In this document: piece after piece, positions 8,270-17,712 of the stretch | Position numbering within the stretch: the first letter of the stretch is position 1 | Layout: every line of letters begins with the position of its first letter | NCBI GenBank assembly: GCA_016782225.1 | Contig: JADDOW010000020.1 | Coordinates: 1 to 46,042 of the forward strand | DNA length: 46,042 nucleotides | Source of the DNA: Nitrososphaeraceae archaeon | Lineage (GTDB): Archaea; Thermoproteota; Nitrososphaeria; Nitrososphaerales; Nitrososphaeraceae | Reading direction: 5' to 3' | Position numbers and translations under genes: made by a program | Notes under the pieces: model-generated | What the model saw: only the letters and a program-made list of their open reading frames with translations | Database searches by the model: none | Told to the model about the DNA's origin: nothing

Positions 8270-10447
8270 ATGTCTCAGAGTAATAACCTTTCTCTAAAGG
8301 TGCTTGAAGCTTATACGCGAGATGTAGGCCGTGGAGTTGCTAGAATTGATTATGATTCTATGGATTCTTTGAGCGCATCTACAGGAGATGTTGTTGAAAT
8401 AAAAGGAAAGCGCAAAACCGTTGCAAAATGCTTGCCACTTTATCCTTCAGATGAGGGAAAGGGTATAATCAGAGTGGATGGTCTGGTTAGAAACAATGCG
8501 GGTATAGCCATTGGTGACACTGTGCTTGTTAGAAAGATTAAAGCAGTTCCTGCGGAAAAAGTCATTGTTGCGCCATTAGAAGCAATCCCTCCTATAGATG
8601 AGCGATACCTAGCTGATGCTCTTGAAAGTGTTCCATTAATTAAGGGAGATAATGTCATGGTGCCATATTTTGGTGGCAGACTTACCTTCCAAGTTATAGG
8701 GGTTACACCTGGACCTGGTGTGGATGCCGTTTTAGTTACACAAAAAACGGTTTTCCATATCGCTGAACGTGGTGAAACATTGCGTGGTGTGCCCCAGGTT
8801 ACATACGAGGATATAGGGGGATTAAAAGAGGAGATTCAAAAGGTGAGGGAAATGATTGAGTTACCCTTGCGTCACCCTGAAATATTTGAAAAACTGGGCA
8901 TAGAGGCACCAAAGGGTGTGTTGCTTTATGGCCCCCCAGGCACGGGTAAAACATTGGTTGCCAAAGCGGTGGCAAACGAAAGCAACGCACACTTTATCAG
9001 CATCTCAGGCCCCGAAATTATGAGCAAGTTCTACGGTGAATCCGAGGCAAGACTTCGTGAGATATTCAAGGAGACCAAGGAAAAAGCCCCGTCCATAGTG
9101 TTTATTGATGAGATAGATTCCATTACTCCAAAAAGGGAGGAGGTGACAGGCGAGGTTGAGAGAAGGGTTGTATCGCAGTTGCTGTCGCTGATGGACGGCC
9201 TTGAGGCAAGGGGCAAAGTTATTGTCATTGCCGCTACCAACAGGCCGAACGCCATTGACCCCGCACTCAGAAGGCCCGGTAGGTTTGACAGGGAAATTGA
9301 GATTAAGGTGCCCGACAAACGCGGCAGATTGGAGGTTCTCCAAATCCATGCGAGAAACATGCCTTTGGATGCTGATGTCAACCAGGAAAAAATTGCAGCG
9401 GTGACCCATGGGTTTGTTGGTGCGGACCTTGAGGGTTTGTGCAAGGAAGCCGCAATGAAATGCCTGCGCAGGCTATTGCCCGAACTCAATCTGGAGGATG
9501 AAAAAATCCCTCCAGAAACACTGGAAAAACTAATTATTACTATGGCTGATTTTGACAACGCCATAAAGGAGGTAATGCCATCTGCCATGAGGGAGGTTTA
9601 CTTGGAGTCTCCTGACGTTAAATGGAGTGATATTGGTGGCCTGGATGAGGTTAAACGAGAGCTGCAAGAGGCAGTGGAGTGGCCGTTAAGATATCCCGAC
9701 CTTTACACCAAATTAGACCATTCAATGCCTAAGGGAATCCTGATGCATGGGCCATCAGGTACAGGGAAAACCATGCTGGCCAAAGCAGTCGCCACAGAGT
9801 CTGAGGCCAACTTTATCAGTGTAAAAGGACCTGAACTACTCTCAAAATGGGTTGGCGAATCTGAGCGCGGAGTCAGGGAGATATTTAGACGCGCAAGGCA
9901 GGCGGCTCCTTGTGTTGTTTTCTTTGATGAAATTGACTCCATTGCACCAATAAGGGGAATGGAAGGGGTAAATGCGGGTACGGAAAGAATGGTTTCACAA
10001 CTGTTAACCGAAATGGATGGAATTCAGGAATTAAATGGTGTAGTTGTCATTGCTGCAACTAATAGACTGGATATGATTGATACCGCACTATTAAGACCCG
10101 GTAGATTTGATAAAATTGTTTTCGTTCCAAAACCTGACATCTCAACAAGATTGAAAATATTGCAGATTTATGCAAAGGAAAAGCCAGTTACCGCCGAGGT
10201 CAATCTTCAGAGAATTGCAGAACTTACTGATGGTTTCAGTGGTGCTGATATGTCTGCAGTTGCCAACACAGCGGTCTCTATAGTCCTACACGAGTATCTT
10301 CAAAAATACAGCACCCCTGATGACGCTGCTAAGCATGCCACTGAAGCCTTTGTCACAATGAAGCATTTTGAGGATGCGGTTAAAAAGATAAAAACTCAAA
10401 GAGACATGAAACCTGGAGAAAAGGTAACACTGTCACAATACCGCTAA
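8270..10447 (+). CDS. cdc48: Cdc48/VAT-type double AAA+ ATPase
   Basis: A 725-residue unfoldase of the Cdc48/p97/VAT family, which extracts and unfolds proteins, often feeding the proteasome. The N domain (about 1-185) starts [21 protein letters not shown]1 has Walker A GPPGTGKT near 221-228, Walker [10 protein letters not shown] and the arginine-finger region [18 protein letters not shown]2 has Walker A GPSGTGKT near 494 and Walker [11 protein letters not shown] take the ATG at 8270; an upstream TTG at 8198 lies in the repeat region and would add residues unlike the family. The D1 core is clearly GC-richer than the ends of the gene. It is monocistronic, with the Ppx-like gene starting 205 bp downstream. 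Confidence 0.95.
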   Translation: MSQSNNLSLKVLEAYTRDVGRGVARIDYDSMDSLSASTGDVVEIKGKRKTVAKCLPLYPSDEGKGIIRVDGLVRNNAGIAIGDTVLVRKIKAVPAEKVIVAPLEAIPPIDERYLADALESVPLIKGDNVMVPYFGGRLTFQVIGVTPGPGVDAVLVTQKTVFHIAERGETLRGVPQVTYEDIGGLKEEIQKVREMIELPLRHPEIFEKLGIEAPKGVLLYGPPGTGKTLVAKAVANESNAHFISISGPEIMSKFYGESEARLREIFKETKEKAPSIVFIDEIDSITPKREEVTGEVERRVVSQLLSLMDGLEARGKVIVIAATNRPNAIDPALRRPGRFDREIEIKVPDKRGRLEVLQIHARNMPLDADVNQEKIAAVTHGFVGADLEGLCKEAAMKCLRRLLPELNLEDEKIPPETLEKLIITMADFDNAIKEVMPSAMREVYLESPDVKWSDIGGLDEVKRELQEAVEWPLRYPDLYTKLDHSMPKGILMHGPSGTGKTMLAKAVATESEANFISVKGPELLSKWVGESERGVREIFRRARQAAPCVVFFDEIDSIAPIRGMEGVNAGTERMVSQLLTEMDGIQELNGVVVIAATNRLDMIDTALLRPGRFDKIVFVPKPDISTRLKILQIYAKEKPVTAEVNLQRIAELTDGFSGADMSAVANTAVSIVLHEYLQKYSTPDDAAKHATEAFVTMKHFEDAVKKIKTQRDMKPGEKVTLSQYR

Positions 10448-10651
10448 ATCTCCATCCATTCATTTTGTTTCCTAAAATGATGTATATCCATCTCATGGAT
10501 AATGCAATAAATAATTACAATTTTACAAGTTGATTAGGCAATGGCCACAACAGCTGTTTAGTATAAACACGACGCATATGAGACGGTTTATTTTTTTTCT
10601 ATTCAGATTTATTGATGATGGATAAACTAATTTTTTTATCTTTGATTAGAA

Positions 10652-11830
10652 TTGGAATTGTATAAGGATCCTGTTGCAGTAAAAAAGAAAAAGGAATCCA
10701 TCTCAATTGTAGATCTGGGGTATAATTCTATCAAAATCTCTACTTTTGATGTTTACAAAAACGGTCAATATAAAAAACAGGATCAACAACAAGAATATGT
10801 TCAAATAGGTTATAATCTGTCTAAAGCCAATAACATAATCAAGGATCAAAATATTGAAAGAGTCGCCAAATTTCTCAATAAATTTAAGTCTGAATTGAAA
10901 CAAATGAAAAACAATACGGTTATTCCGATTGCCACAAGTGCCGTGAGGGATGCAGACAATGGAAAGGATGTTGTCAAAAGCATAAAAAAGAAAACCGGAT
11001 TTGATTTTAATGTATTATCTGGCCTTGAAGAGGGTTTTTTCTCATATTTGGGAGCTCAATCTATAATGCGTGTCCCAAATGCAATATTTTTTGATTTGGG
11101 TGGGGGAAGCATAGAGATAATCCATGTGCAAAACTACAAGATAAAAAAAATTATCTGTCTTAATCTTGGTGCTTTAAGATTATCTGAAAAATTCGTAAAA
11201 TTCAATGAAAATCTGGAGGAGGAATCAGGGTATAGGCAACTTGAGAGATTTCTTTATAAAAATATGCCTGCGATTGACCAATTTAAAATTGACGAAACCA
11301 TGAGAGTGAAATTGGTAGGAATAGGGGGCACCGTTAGAACAATCCATAAGTTTATTGCTGGAATTTTCCAAAGGCCCCCGTCTTTACCGCGCAATCACAT
11401 TGCAATGACTAAAAAAATGATGGATGTTTCAAATGACATTTTCAAAAGACTCTCTCAAGAAGAGTTATTGCAGATAAAATTGATTGATAAACAGCGATCT
11501 AAAACCATCACTGCGGGCAGTTGTGTGGTTAAAATATTGATGGATCGATTGGGTTTTGATGAGTTACTTGTATGTCCTACCGGGTTAAGGGAGGGCATTT
11601 TGGAGAATTATCTTTATTTCTCTATGGACAAAAAACACCGATTGAGAAAAAAATTTATTGGATTAAACTATGATGATATACATTCTATTGACTATTCAAA
11701 TAGTTTAACTCGATTTTCCGCATACGATATGAAATCCTCTCCATTTGTTTTGTTGGGATCGCATGGCGATTTTTTCCCAAAAAAAATTATTAGCGCAAGA
11801 TTGGACAAAATAAAAAAAATAAAGGATTGA
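10652..11830 (+). CDS. ppx: Ppx/GppA family phosphatase (exopolyphosphatase-like)
   Basis: A 392-residue member of the Ppx/GppA fold (ASKHA superfamily), which hydrolyses inorganic polyphosphate or pppGpp. Phosphate-1 motif near 23-36 (SIVDLGYNSIKIS; the usual DxGSNS is DLGYNS here), then IPIATSAVRDADN, a typical catalytic-region motif with Glu at LSGLEEGFFSYLGA, phosphate-2 FFDLGGGSIEII near 148-159, and a further glycine motif VGIGGTVRTIHKF. Length fits an archaeal two-domain Ppx without the C-terminal HD domain. The frame lacks an ATG; TTG at 10652 is the best start, with TTG 10658 as alternative. Followed by tyrS at 69 bp, possibly co-transcribed. In this lineage polyphosphate is the likelier substrate (family knowledge). 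Confidence 0.85.
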   Translation: MELYKDPVAVKKKKESISIVDLGYNSIKISTFDVYKNGQYKKQDQQQEYVQIGYNLSKANNIIKDQNIERVAKFLNKFKSELKQMKNNTVIPIATSAVRDADNGKDVVKSIKKKTGFDFNVLSGLEEGFFSYLGAQSIMRVPNAIFFDLGGGSIEIIHVQNYKIKKIICLNLGALRLSEKFVKFNENLEEESGYRQLERFLYKNMPAIDQFKIDETMRVKLVGIGGTVRTIHKFIAGIFQRPPSLPRNHIAMTKKMMDVSNDIFKRLSQEELLQIKLIDKQRSKTITAGSCVVKILMDRLGFDELLVCPTGLREGILENYLYFSMDKKHRLRKKFIGLNYDDIHSIDYSNSLTRFSAYDMKSSPFVLLGSHGDFFPKKIISARLDKIKKIKD

Positions 11831-11899
11831 CATTGATGTTTAACAATTTTGCATTATAAAACTAAACAATCTATAATAACAGTTATCGTTTAGATTTTT

Positions 11900-13030
11900 A
11901 TGATGGATATTGAGGAAAAGATGTCTCTTGTTCAAAGGCCTCCAACAGACGAGGTAGTTACTGCAGATGAACTGAGATCCTTGTTTGAAACTAACTCTTC
12001 GCCCAAACACTATATTGGACTTGAAATTTCCGGAAAATTGCACCTGGGCAGTCTGATACTTACAGGTTTTAAAATCAATGATTTTATAAAAGCTGGCATT
12101 AAATCAAATGTTTTTCTGGCCGATTGGCATACTTATATAAATAACAAACTAAATAATGACTGGAGTCTAATATCTAAAATTTCTAAATATTACGAAAAAG
12201 CTTTTAAATTTTTTTGCCCTGGTGTCAACATAATCCATGGGTCAAATCTCTATGAAGACACAGACGACTATTGGAAAAATTTTGTTCTTTTCTCAAAACA
12301 AATTACACTCTCAAGGATACTCCGCTCTTTAACCATTATGGGGAGAACTGAAAAAGATGCCTTGGATTTTTCTCAACTTCTATATCCGTCAATGCAGTCT
12401 GTGGATATAAAAGCACTTGATTTAGACATTGTTCAGGCTGGAACCGATCAAAGGAAAATCCATATGTTGGTTAGAGAGGTATTTCCAAAACTCAATTGGA
12501 AAACTCCTATCTCTGTACATCATCATCTCCTACCCGGGTTATCAGAGCCTGTAATTGCCCCACCTGCTACCCATAAGCCTTCCATCAATGCAACCCCCAC
12601 CACCATCACCAACACTACCACCACCAACGAATCATTGCCCACTCCATTTAACCCTGAAATAAAAAGCGAGGATGCTAAAGTTTTTAGCAAGATGAGCAAA
12701 AGTAATCCTTCTAACAGTATTTTAATTCATGATTCTGAAAAGGATATTCTCTATAAGATAAACAAGGCCTATTGCCCTTTGGGAGTTTCAGCTAATAACC
12801 CTATACTTGAAATTATCAAACATGTCGTTTTCCATCAATACGACGAATTCACAGTGGAACGACCCGCAAAATACGGTGGCAATATGTCCTATTACTCTTA
12901 CAATGAACTTCAAAAAGATTACGAACAAAATAAAATCCACCCAAAGGATCTAAAGATGACTACGTCTAGATATCTAAATGAAATTATCTCTCCAGTAAGG
13001 GATTATCTGTATAATGAAATTCCGGATTAG
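11900..13030 (+). CDS. tyrS: Tyrosyl-tRNA synthetase with a low-complexity insertion
   Basis: A 376-residue archaeal-type class I TyrRS that charges tRNA-Tyr. The HIGH-type motif is KLHLGS near 46-51, and the KMSKS motif is FSKMSKSNPS near 262-271. Tyrosine pocket features appear as DLDIVQAGTDQRKIHMLVRE. Between the Rossmann core (after HHHLLPGL) and KMSKS there is a Pro/Thr/Asn-rich insertion of about 40 residues (about 216-258, with TITNTTTTNESLPTP), where normal enzymes have a short loop. The second Met (11903) is an equally good start. The downstream C-terminal domain (EFTVERPAKYGGNMSYYSY) is normal. It follows the Ppx gene on the same strand. Confidence 0.92.
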   Translation: MMDIEEKMSLVQRPPTDEVVTADELRSLFETNSSPKHYIGLEISGKLHLGSLILTGFKINDFIKAGIKSNVFLADWHTYINNKLNNDWSLISKISKYYEKAFKFFCPGVNIIHGSNLYEDTDDYWKNFVLFSKQITLSRILRSLTIMGRTEKDALDFSQLLYPSMQSVDIKALDLDIVQAGTDQRKIHMLVREVFPKLNWKTPISVHHHLLPGLSEPVIAPPATHKPSINATPTTITNTTTTNESLPTPFNPEIKSEDAKVFSKMSKSNPSNSILIHDSEKDILYKINKAYCPLGVSANNPILEIIKHVVFHQYDEFTVERPAKYGGNMSYYSYNELQKDYEQNKIHPKDLKMTTSRYLNEIISPVRDYLYNEIPD

Positions 13031-13321
13031 GCTTTATGGTTGTTTTATTTCTTAAAATCACCTTTTTGATATCTTTGTAGTTATGTTGTTCTGATCAATT
13101 ATGTTTATATCAAAAATACTTTTTCTGTTCTTTTGATGTATTTTGCTTTTGTCTGTTTTTGCATCATTTCCTTCCCATGATGTTTAGCCTGACACATCAT
13201 TCTTTAGTAAATCCCGGTTGGTTTTTCTTTTCTTTCCTGTGTCTTGTTATTTAAGCTTGTCTAAAAAAACGCCAATAAATGAATTTCTGATTCCGGTATC
13301 ATTATCATCATTATCATCAAC

Positions 13322-13990
13322 TTATGGCAGATATGATAAATAAGGTTTCATCACAACAGTTTTAATGAACAATATGTATTCCTGGTAGTTTTCAAAATTG
13401 ACTGTACTTTTTGTCAGGAAAACCTTAACACCTTTAAATCCTGCATTGTTTATTGTTTTTATTGTGCTGTCGGGGTTGCAAAATTCCACGGATTTTTCCA
13501 ATGCCCAAAATATTGTTTGAACCTTTTGCTTTTTCAGATTTCCTCTAGTATGATGTGGTTGGAACCGAGGTTACCTTTTCCTCCACCCTGAATCAAAAGT
13601 TCTCCATCTTGCTTTAGTGATTCCCAGAATTTTGTGAATATCTTTCTGTGATCCAAAATCCAGTGTATTACTGCATTTGAGAAAACTTAATCCACTTTTT
13701 CCGGCAGATCAATATCCGGCAAATCTGATTTGATGAATACTATGTTTGAAAAATCCTTGAGGTTTTTTTTAGCGTTTGCTATCATATTGGCATCCTTATC
13801 AACTGCGTAAACTTTGCCTTTTTTTACTGTGTCTGCTATTATTTTTGTCACACGACCAGTCCCACAACCTGCATCCAGCACAATTTCGTTATGCGTGATT
13901 TTTCTCCTTTCCGTAAATCTATTGCCCATGATTCCTGGATATTTGAAACTTTGTGATAGCTTTCCGCATCCCAGTTGCTGTTCTCTTTGT
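13322..13990 (-). pseudogene. Class I SAM-dependent methyltransferase, frameshifted
   Basis: Four frames fall in order on the minus strand. About 13990-13930 gives NWDAESYHKVSNIQESW, 13929-13687 gives ITHNEIVLDAGCGTGRVTKI followed by a DKDANMIANA motif, about 13680-13565 gives FSNAVIHWILDHRKIFTKFW then ELLIQGGGKGNLGSN, and 13560-13322 gives the end (VEFCNPDSTIKTINNAGFKG to SYLP). Together they spell a trans-aconitate-methyltransferase-like enzyme: SAM motif I is LDAGCGTG, and WILDH and LLIQGGGKG match post-motif regions. At least three breaks (indels plus a stop after ILEEI) make it non-functional as read. It converges on no gene; the tyrS stop lies 290 bp away. Confidence 0.75.
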
Positions 13991-14091
13991 TTGTCGCACT
14001 CAGGGCAGTTCTATTTTTATGGTTATGTTGTACCTTGGAATTGCTTTTTTCTAAACCATTTTATAGGCACGATCAATTATAATTTATATTT

Positions 14092-14778
14092 ATGAATACT
14101 AAGGTTGTTTATGCTGCTGGTTTTGTGATATTGATAATTGGGATCGTGTTTTATTTTGTTAACGCTGGAGTTCTCACCTCAGAAGAGTCTTCTCCGTCCT
14201 CCTCCACCTCCTCCACCTCATCACCCTCCATTTCAAATAACACTGAAACTGGTGGTGCTAGTTCTGTTATACCTGTCTCCTCATCCTCCCAACCCTCCCC
14301 AAATGACGTGGGCTCAAACTATGAAAATTTGTCAGTATCGGCCAAATCTGTGGATATCTTGCCAATAAATGATGTACCAACTGTACAAATTGCTTTGGAT
14401 ATGCATAACCCAAATAAGGGTGCTGCAATTTTGGAAACCTTAAGCTATAGTGTTTATTTTGACAATGCGAGATTAGTTTCGGCTGACATTGGAGTCAAGC
14501 CCGAAGGATTTGTAGATTCCCTTGCTTCTGTTTATACCATAATAGGTAACCAAACGATAACCTTAAGGGATAGGCAGCCACTGACCGAAGAGGGTACTTC
14601 TTTGTTTAATCCAAATGGTTCCTTAATACGGGATTCCAATGACACCGTTTCCACAACGCAAATTACACCCAACTCATTTGTTATAAATGGGACATTTGCA
14701 ACCACTCTAAATAGGGGAAGCCAGGCCCAAGCTTCAGAGCACGTGTTTAACTTGCAATATCCATTAAAACAACAATAA
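14092..14778 (+). CDS. Membrane-anchored LEA14-like protein with Ser/Thr stalk
   Basis: A 228-residue protein with an N-terminal membrane anchor (about 5-27, VVYAAGFVILIIGIVFYFVN), then a Ser/Pro/Thr-rich stalk (about 30-75), then a LEA14/WHy-like domain (VSAKSVDILPINDVPTVQIA followed by LDMHNPNKGAAILETLSYSV). The HNPN turn and alternating strands parallel the protein at 2939-3442. Predicted orientation puts the domain outside the cytoplasm. Archaeal promoter-like AT-rich DNA (tataatttatattt) ends just before the ATG, which suggests a leaderless or near-leaderless message. Function is unknown beyond the family link to desiccation or stress. Confidence 0.65.
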   Translation: MNTKVVYAAGFVILIIGIVFYFVNAGVLTSEESSPSSSTSSTSSPSISNNTETGGASSVIPVSSSSQPSPNDVGSNYENLSVSAKSVDILPINDVPTVQIALDMHNPNKGAAILETLSYSVYFDNARLVSADIGVKPEGFVDSLASVYTIIGNQTITLRDRQPLTEEGTSLFNPNGSLIRDSNDTVSTTQITPNSFVINGTFATTLNRGSQAQASEHVFNLQYPLKQQ

Positions 14779-15326
14779 CGAAAATTGTAGCCTATTTTTT
14801 TTTATTTCCGCCCTTTTAACTTTTATATCGACAAAGAAACTTTTGGCAATGCTATTTGTATTCAATATGCGGTTAGACTCATATGTATATAGTATTGTTA
14901 TTGTTGGCTGGTGCAATGGATGTTGATTTGGAACATGTGGTGAAATGCAATCTTGGTTTTTTTTAAAAAAGTTGGCATTGATTAACCGGTGATGGTGATG
15001 GTTTTGTAAACCTATTGCTCAACAAAAGTATTTTTGTTTTAGTTGTCACCCAACAGAATTTCATAAATTAAGACTTGTAACAGTGGACAAGAAAGGGCAG
15101 AATGGGGACAGGGGAGAAGATTCCATTAAAACTCATATAAAATTCTTTATTTATCATTTTATATTAAAATCCTGAAAAATTGCATTTGCACAAATTCCTG
15201 TGTTTGTTTTTTGTTAATTGTTATTAATATGGACAATGGATGTGCCCCTATATGAAGAAACCGTGTCACATTTTTGTATTCCGTGGATAAAAAAACAAAT
15301 ATGCTTGAAAACGGGTCTATAGACTG
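14779..15326. other. Intergenic region, no gene seen
   Basis: About 550 AT-rich bases. Short T-runs at the start could terminate transcription of the LEA14-like gene. I see no reliable gene or RNA. Confidence 0.5.
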
Positions 15327-16205
15327 TTGTTACCTGATCTTTACCTTGACGCAATTAAAAACAAAGAAAAAAAATTATCCTTAATACATGATGATTCTTT
15401 TCCCGATATTTTAAAAATAGCTTCTGATAGGTGGGTTGAATACTTTCCTGAGAAAAGAGAGACATTTTCCGTTGGCATTGACAGCAGTTGGAATAAGAAA
15501 TCCTACCAAGGCATAGACCTTTTTGTAATAGATTCTGTTGCTGTTACATCTTTTAACCAGATTCTGTCTACTAGGTGGAATTATGGCGTTAGCACGGTAA
15601 GTGGTGATTCACTCAGCTCGGAAGCAATGATTATGGAAATTGATTTGTCTAGTTTAGTAATGGTGGATATGGATAAAAACCCCGATATTTTGTGCATTGA
15701 CGGATCAATAATATCCAACATGCTCCACAATAAAAGTTCCCGTTACACAAATAAAGTTCAAAGTTTACTTCAGGAAAACAACAAGGATTGCTTGATATTG
15801 TTCATTTCAAAGAATTCGAACACCAAAAATCAGTTCAAAGAATATGGCGCAAAAGCTGCTGATATATATTATTTTAATAAATTGGGATCAAATCCTGGTT
15901 TTAGCTTGCCCAATACCAATACCAATTCTAACCTTGCTGGCCTTGTGGATGTGGTGGAAATTTATGTTAGGTTGTCTCCGTTTGTGCCCCTAATCAAAAT
16001 CGAAATAATCAATAATCCATCATTATCTGTAAAAGAAATCCAAAATATAGTGGATAGGCTTTATTATCATAGCATAAATGGATATCCTTACTGTTTGAAA
16101 TTAGCCCACAAATCATGCAAAGTTACTAATACTGATGTAAAAAGAATTGCAAGTGTGTATGGGTTAAAAAACGAATTCGGTGCAAGGGATTCGTTAAACG
16201 AATGA
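15327..16205 (+). CDS. nurA: NurA-domain protein (probable DNA-end nuclease)
   Basis: A 292-residue protein with the layout of NurA nucleases: an early acidic motif GIDSSWNKKSYQGIDLFVID (about 50-69), a middle DIDGS-type motif (ILCIDGSIIS, about 124-133) and a C-terminal GYPYCLKLAHKSCKVT segment, matching the family's PYPL-x-LAH-like end with a histidine. NurA is a Mn-dependent 5'-3' exonuclease/endonuclease working with HerA in DNA end resection; no herA is in the window. The frame opens with TTG at 15327 (no early ATG). The protein is somewhat divergent and shorter than average, so the call is by motif order. It ends 170 bp before tRNA-Val. Confidence 0.6.
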   Translation: MLPDLYLDAIKNKEKKLSLIHDDSFPDILKIASDRWVEYFPEKRETFSVGIDSSWNKKSYQGIDLFVIDSVAVTSFNQILSTRWNYGVSTVSGDSLSSEAMIMEIDLSSLVMVDMDKNPDILCIDGSIISNMLHNKSSRYTNKVQSLLQENNKDCLILFISKNSNTKNQFKEYGAKAADIYYFNKLGSNPGFSLPNTNTNSNLAGLVDVVEIYVRLSPFVPLIKIEIINNPSLSVKEIQNIVDRLYYHSINGYPYCLKLAHKSCKVTNTDVKRIASVYGLKNEFGARDSLNE

Positions 16206-16374
16206 CATATACACACGCAATCAATGAGGACAAAAAAGATGTGTCACAAATTGTAATAGACCAGTCAATTACACTATCTTAATTTCTCGGTATCATCCAC
16301 CCCACTACTTTTTCTTATTGGCAGCAATCACAAATTTTATAAAGATCTTAAAGGACAACAATGAGGATAATAGA

Positions 16375-16449
16375 GGGCCGGTGGTCTAGCTTGGTTAAGA
16401 TACCGCCTTGACGTGGCGGGGTTCGTTGGTTCGAATCCGACTCGGCCCA
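16375..16449 (+). tRNA. tRNA-Val (anticodon GAC)
   Basis: A full cloverleaf can be drawn. The acceptor stem is GGGCCGG with TCGGCCC (one G-U), the D stem GTCT/AGAT, the anticodon stem CCGCC/GGCGG with loop TTGACGT (anticodon GAC), and the T stem GTTGG/CCGAC with loop TTCGAAT, then discriminator A. There is no intron and no encoded CCA. Its 3' part is repeated at 22431-22475, marking it as the integration target of the element to its right. Confidence 0.95.
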
Positions 16450-16724
16450 TATAATAATTTTATGTAATCATTAACTTCGTTGTAATTATTTGAATAATCA
16501 TGGCTATCAGATAACATATTTTTGTTCTGAGCAACTATTGAAGTGTTGCCTTTCATACTAGAAACTGTATACATTTTCTCATTTACCGTATACAGTTTTT
16601 TGTCTATTCCATAATGAATATTGCAGGTGTTGCAATAGTAGCCTATTTTCTTAAGTGAACCATTCACCCCTTCTCGGATATAGGTAGAGTTGATGCCATG
16701 GTAACAATTTTGGCATTTGGTCAT
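16395..16724 (-). CDS. N-terminal half of split integrase, with zinc ribbon (intN)
   Basis: A 109-codon frame that starts 275 bp right of the tRNA and reads leftward into it, ending inside the tRNA. Residues 1-40 hold a zinc ribbon, C4-x2-C7 and C31-x2-C34. A polar Asn/Ser-rich linker follows, then YGPSRIRTNEPRHVK, which is simply the antisense of the att core. The identical peptide opens the right-hand integrase part in the same frame, so circularisation would join them directly. The last three codons (AVS) are tRNA sequence and not original. As the gene stands it makes only the zinc-ribbon part, if anything. A DNA-binding or regulatory role of the ribbon in integration is inference. Confidence 0.75.
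   Translation of the reverse strand: MTKCQNCYHGINSTYIREGVNGSLKKIGYYCNTCNIHYGIDKKLYTVNEKMYTVSSMKGNTSIVAQNKNMLSDSHDYSNNYNEVNDYIKLLYGPSRIRTNEPRHVKAVS
16407..16451 (+). repeat. attL: 45-bp direct repeat within tRNA-Val
   Basis: Covers the anticodon loop through the 3' end of the tRNA plus two bases. 39 bp (16407-16445) match 22431-22469 exactly; after one C/G difference, five more bases match. Confidence 0.9.
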
Positions 16725-17256
16725 ACCTATAATTTCTATATTGGGATTAAAGAAGATATTGGAAAAACCTTTGGAGATTATAACGGTGGCTGTGATGGCG
16801 ATTATCTTGGATTTGGGTATAGACTAAAGAACAGCAATTGAACCAGAACAATATTCTATATGGCGGCCACATGACCGCCGCTATCCAATAAAATCAATAA
16901 TGCTGTTTAGCTCATTCAGGCATCCTGCATTATGGGAATATGAGTATTCTCTTTACCAAATCGATGGCCATCTTCTTTTTAATGATGGACTTTAACTTGT
17001 ACTTGTAAGACTTTGAAGCCTACTTTTGGCCTTCCAGAAATTGAATCTATGACTTGGAGAGAAGAGACATATTTTAAGTAGGTGGCAAAAATTATTAAAT
17101 CTTTAACCTACACATAATAATATGAACTTAGTTAAATAAAATAAAGAATTAAAATAATTTTTGTATTAATTTTATTATCTTTATCAATTAATATTGATTT
17201 TATCCAAAACTTATGGATTTATCAATAAAAAAGAAGGTTGTTTTTAATAGATATTG
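16725..17256. other. Element DNA without a clear gene
   Basis: About 530 bases. A plus-strand stretch near 16740-16840 reads GDYNGGCDGDYLGFGYRLKN before a stop and may be the tail of a lost secreted protein. Nothing else is convincing. Confidence 0.35.
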
Positions 17257-17408
17257 TTACTTTGTAAAGTCTTCTTCTTCGAAGTCAACAAATCCTATAA
17301 AGTCAACATCTTCGCATTTATCTTCAACTTTGTCTAATACGTTTTGCAAATTATCTCTTATTTCATCAACATTATCAGCTATTTCGCCTTCTTGAAGTTC
17401 TTCCTATA
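17257..17408 (-). pseudogene. Acidic small-protein remnant
   Basis: Minus-strand frame of about 49 codons, EELQEGEIADNVDEIRDNLQ at the start and VDFIGFVDFEEEDFTK at the end, with TAA at 17257-17259. It is strongly acidic and probably helical. It has no start codon and follows a stop; a short piece beginning MVKKNYSII lies in another frame just upstream. Together they look like a small gene broken by a frameshift. The family is unknown. Confidence 0.35.
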
Positions 17409-17712
17409 ATTGAATAATTCTTCTTCACCATGGTTTCTTAAGCCGGACTTTGCTGCAAGAGAAATGGCACATGGATGCAGTCCACGTTTACATTATTTCC
17501 ATTGTTTTCATAATCATTTTCGCTCGTATATGCCGACCTAAATATATCATTATTAGTATTACTATTATTTTTACTAAGAACAAATCTCTAATAGTTTTAG
17601 ATTATTTTTTTATTGTTATATTATTGTTTATTTCTACAAAAATATTAAGCAGAATAATTTTATATAATCATGTTAATAAAATTATAATAATTCTTAATAC
17701 TCAAAGAATTTA

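Noticed and set aside
9005-9588. Long antisense frames (134 and 185 codons) within cdc48
   Set aside because: They are shadows caused by the GC-richer codons of the D1 region; composition and lack of motifs do not support genes.
16865-16885. Small hairpin GGCGG...CCGCC
   Set aside because: Only a 5-bp stem without further context; not enough for a terminator or att site.
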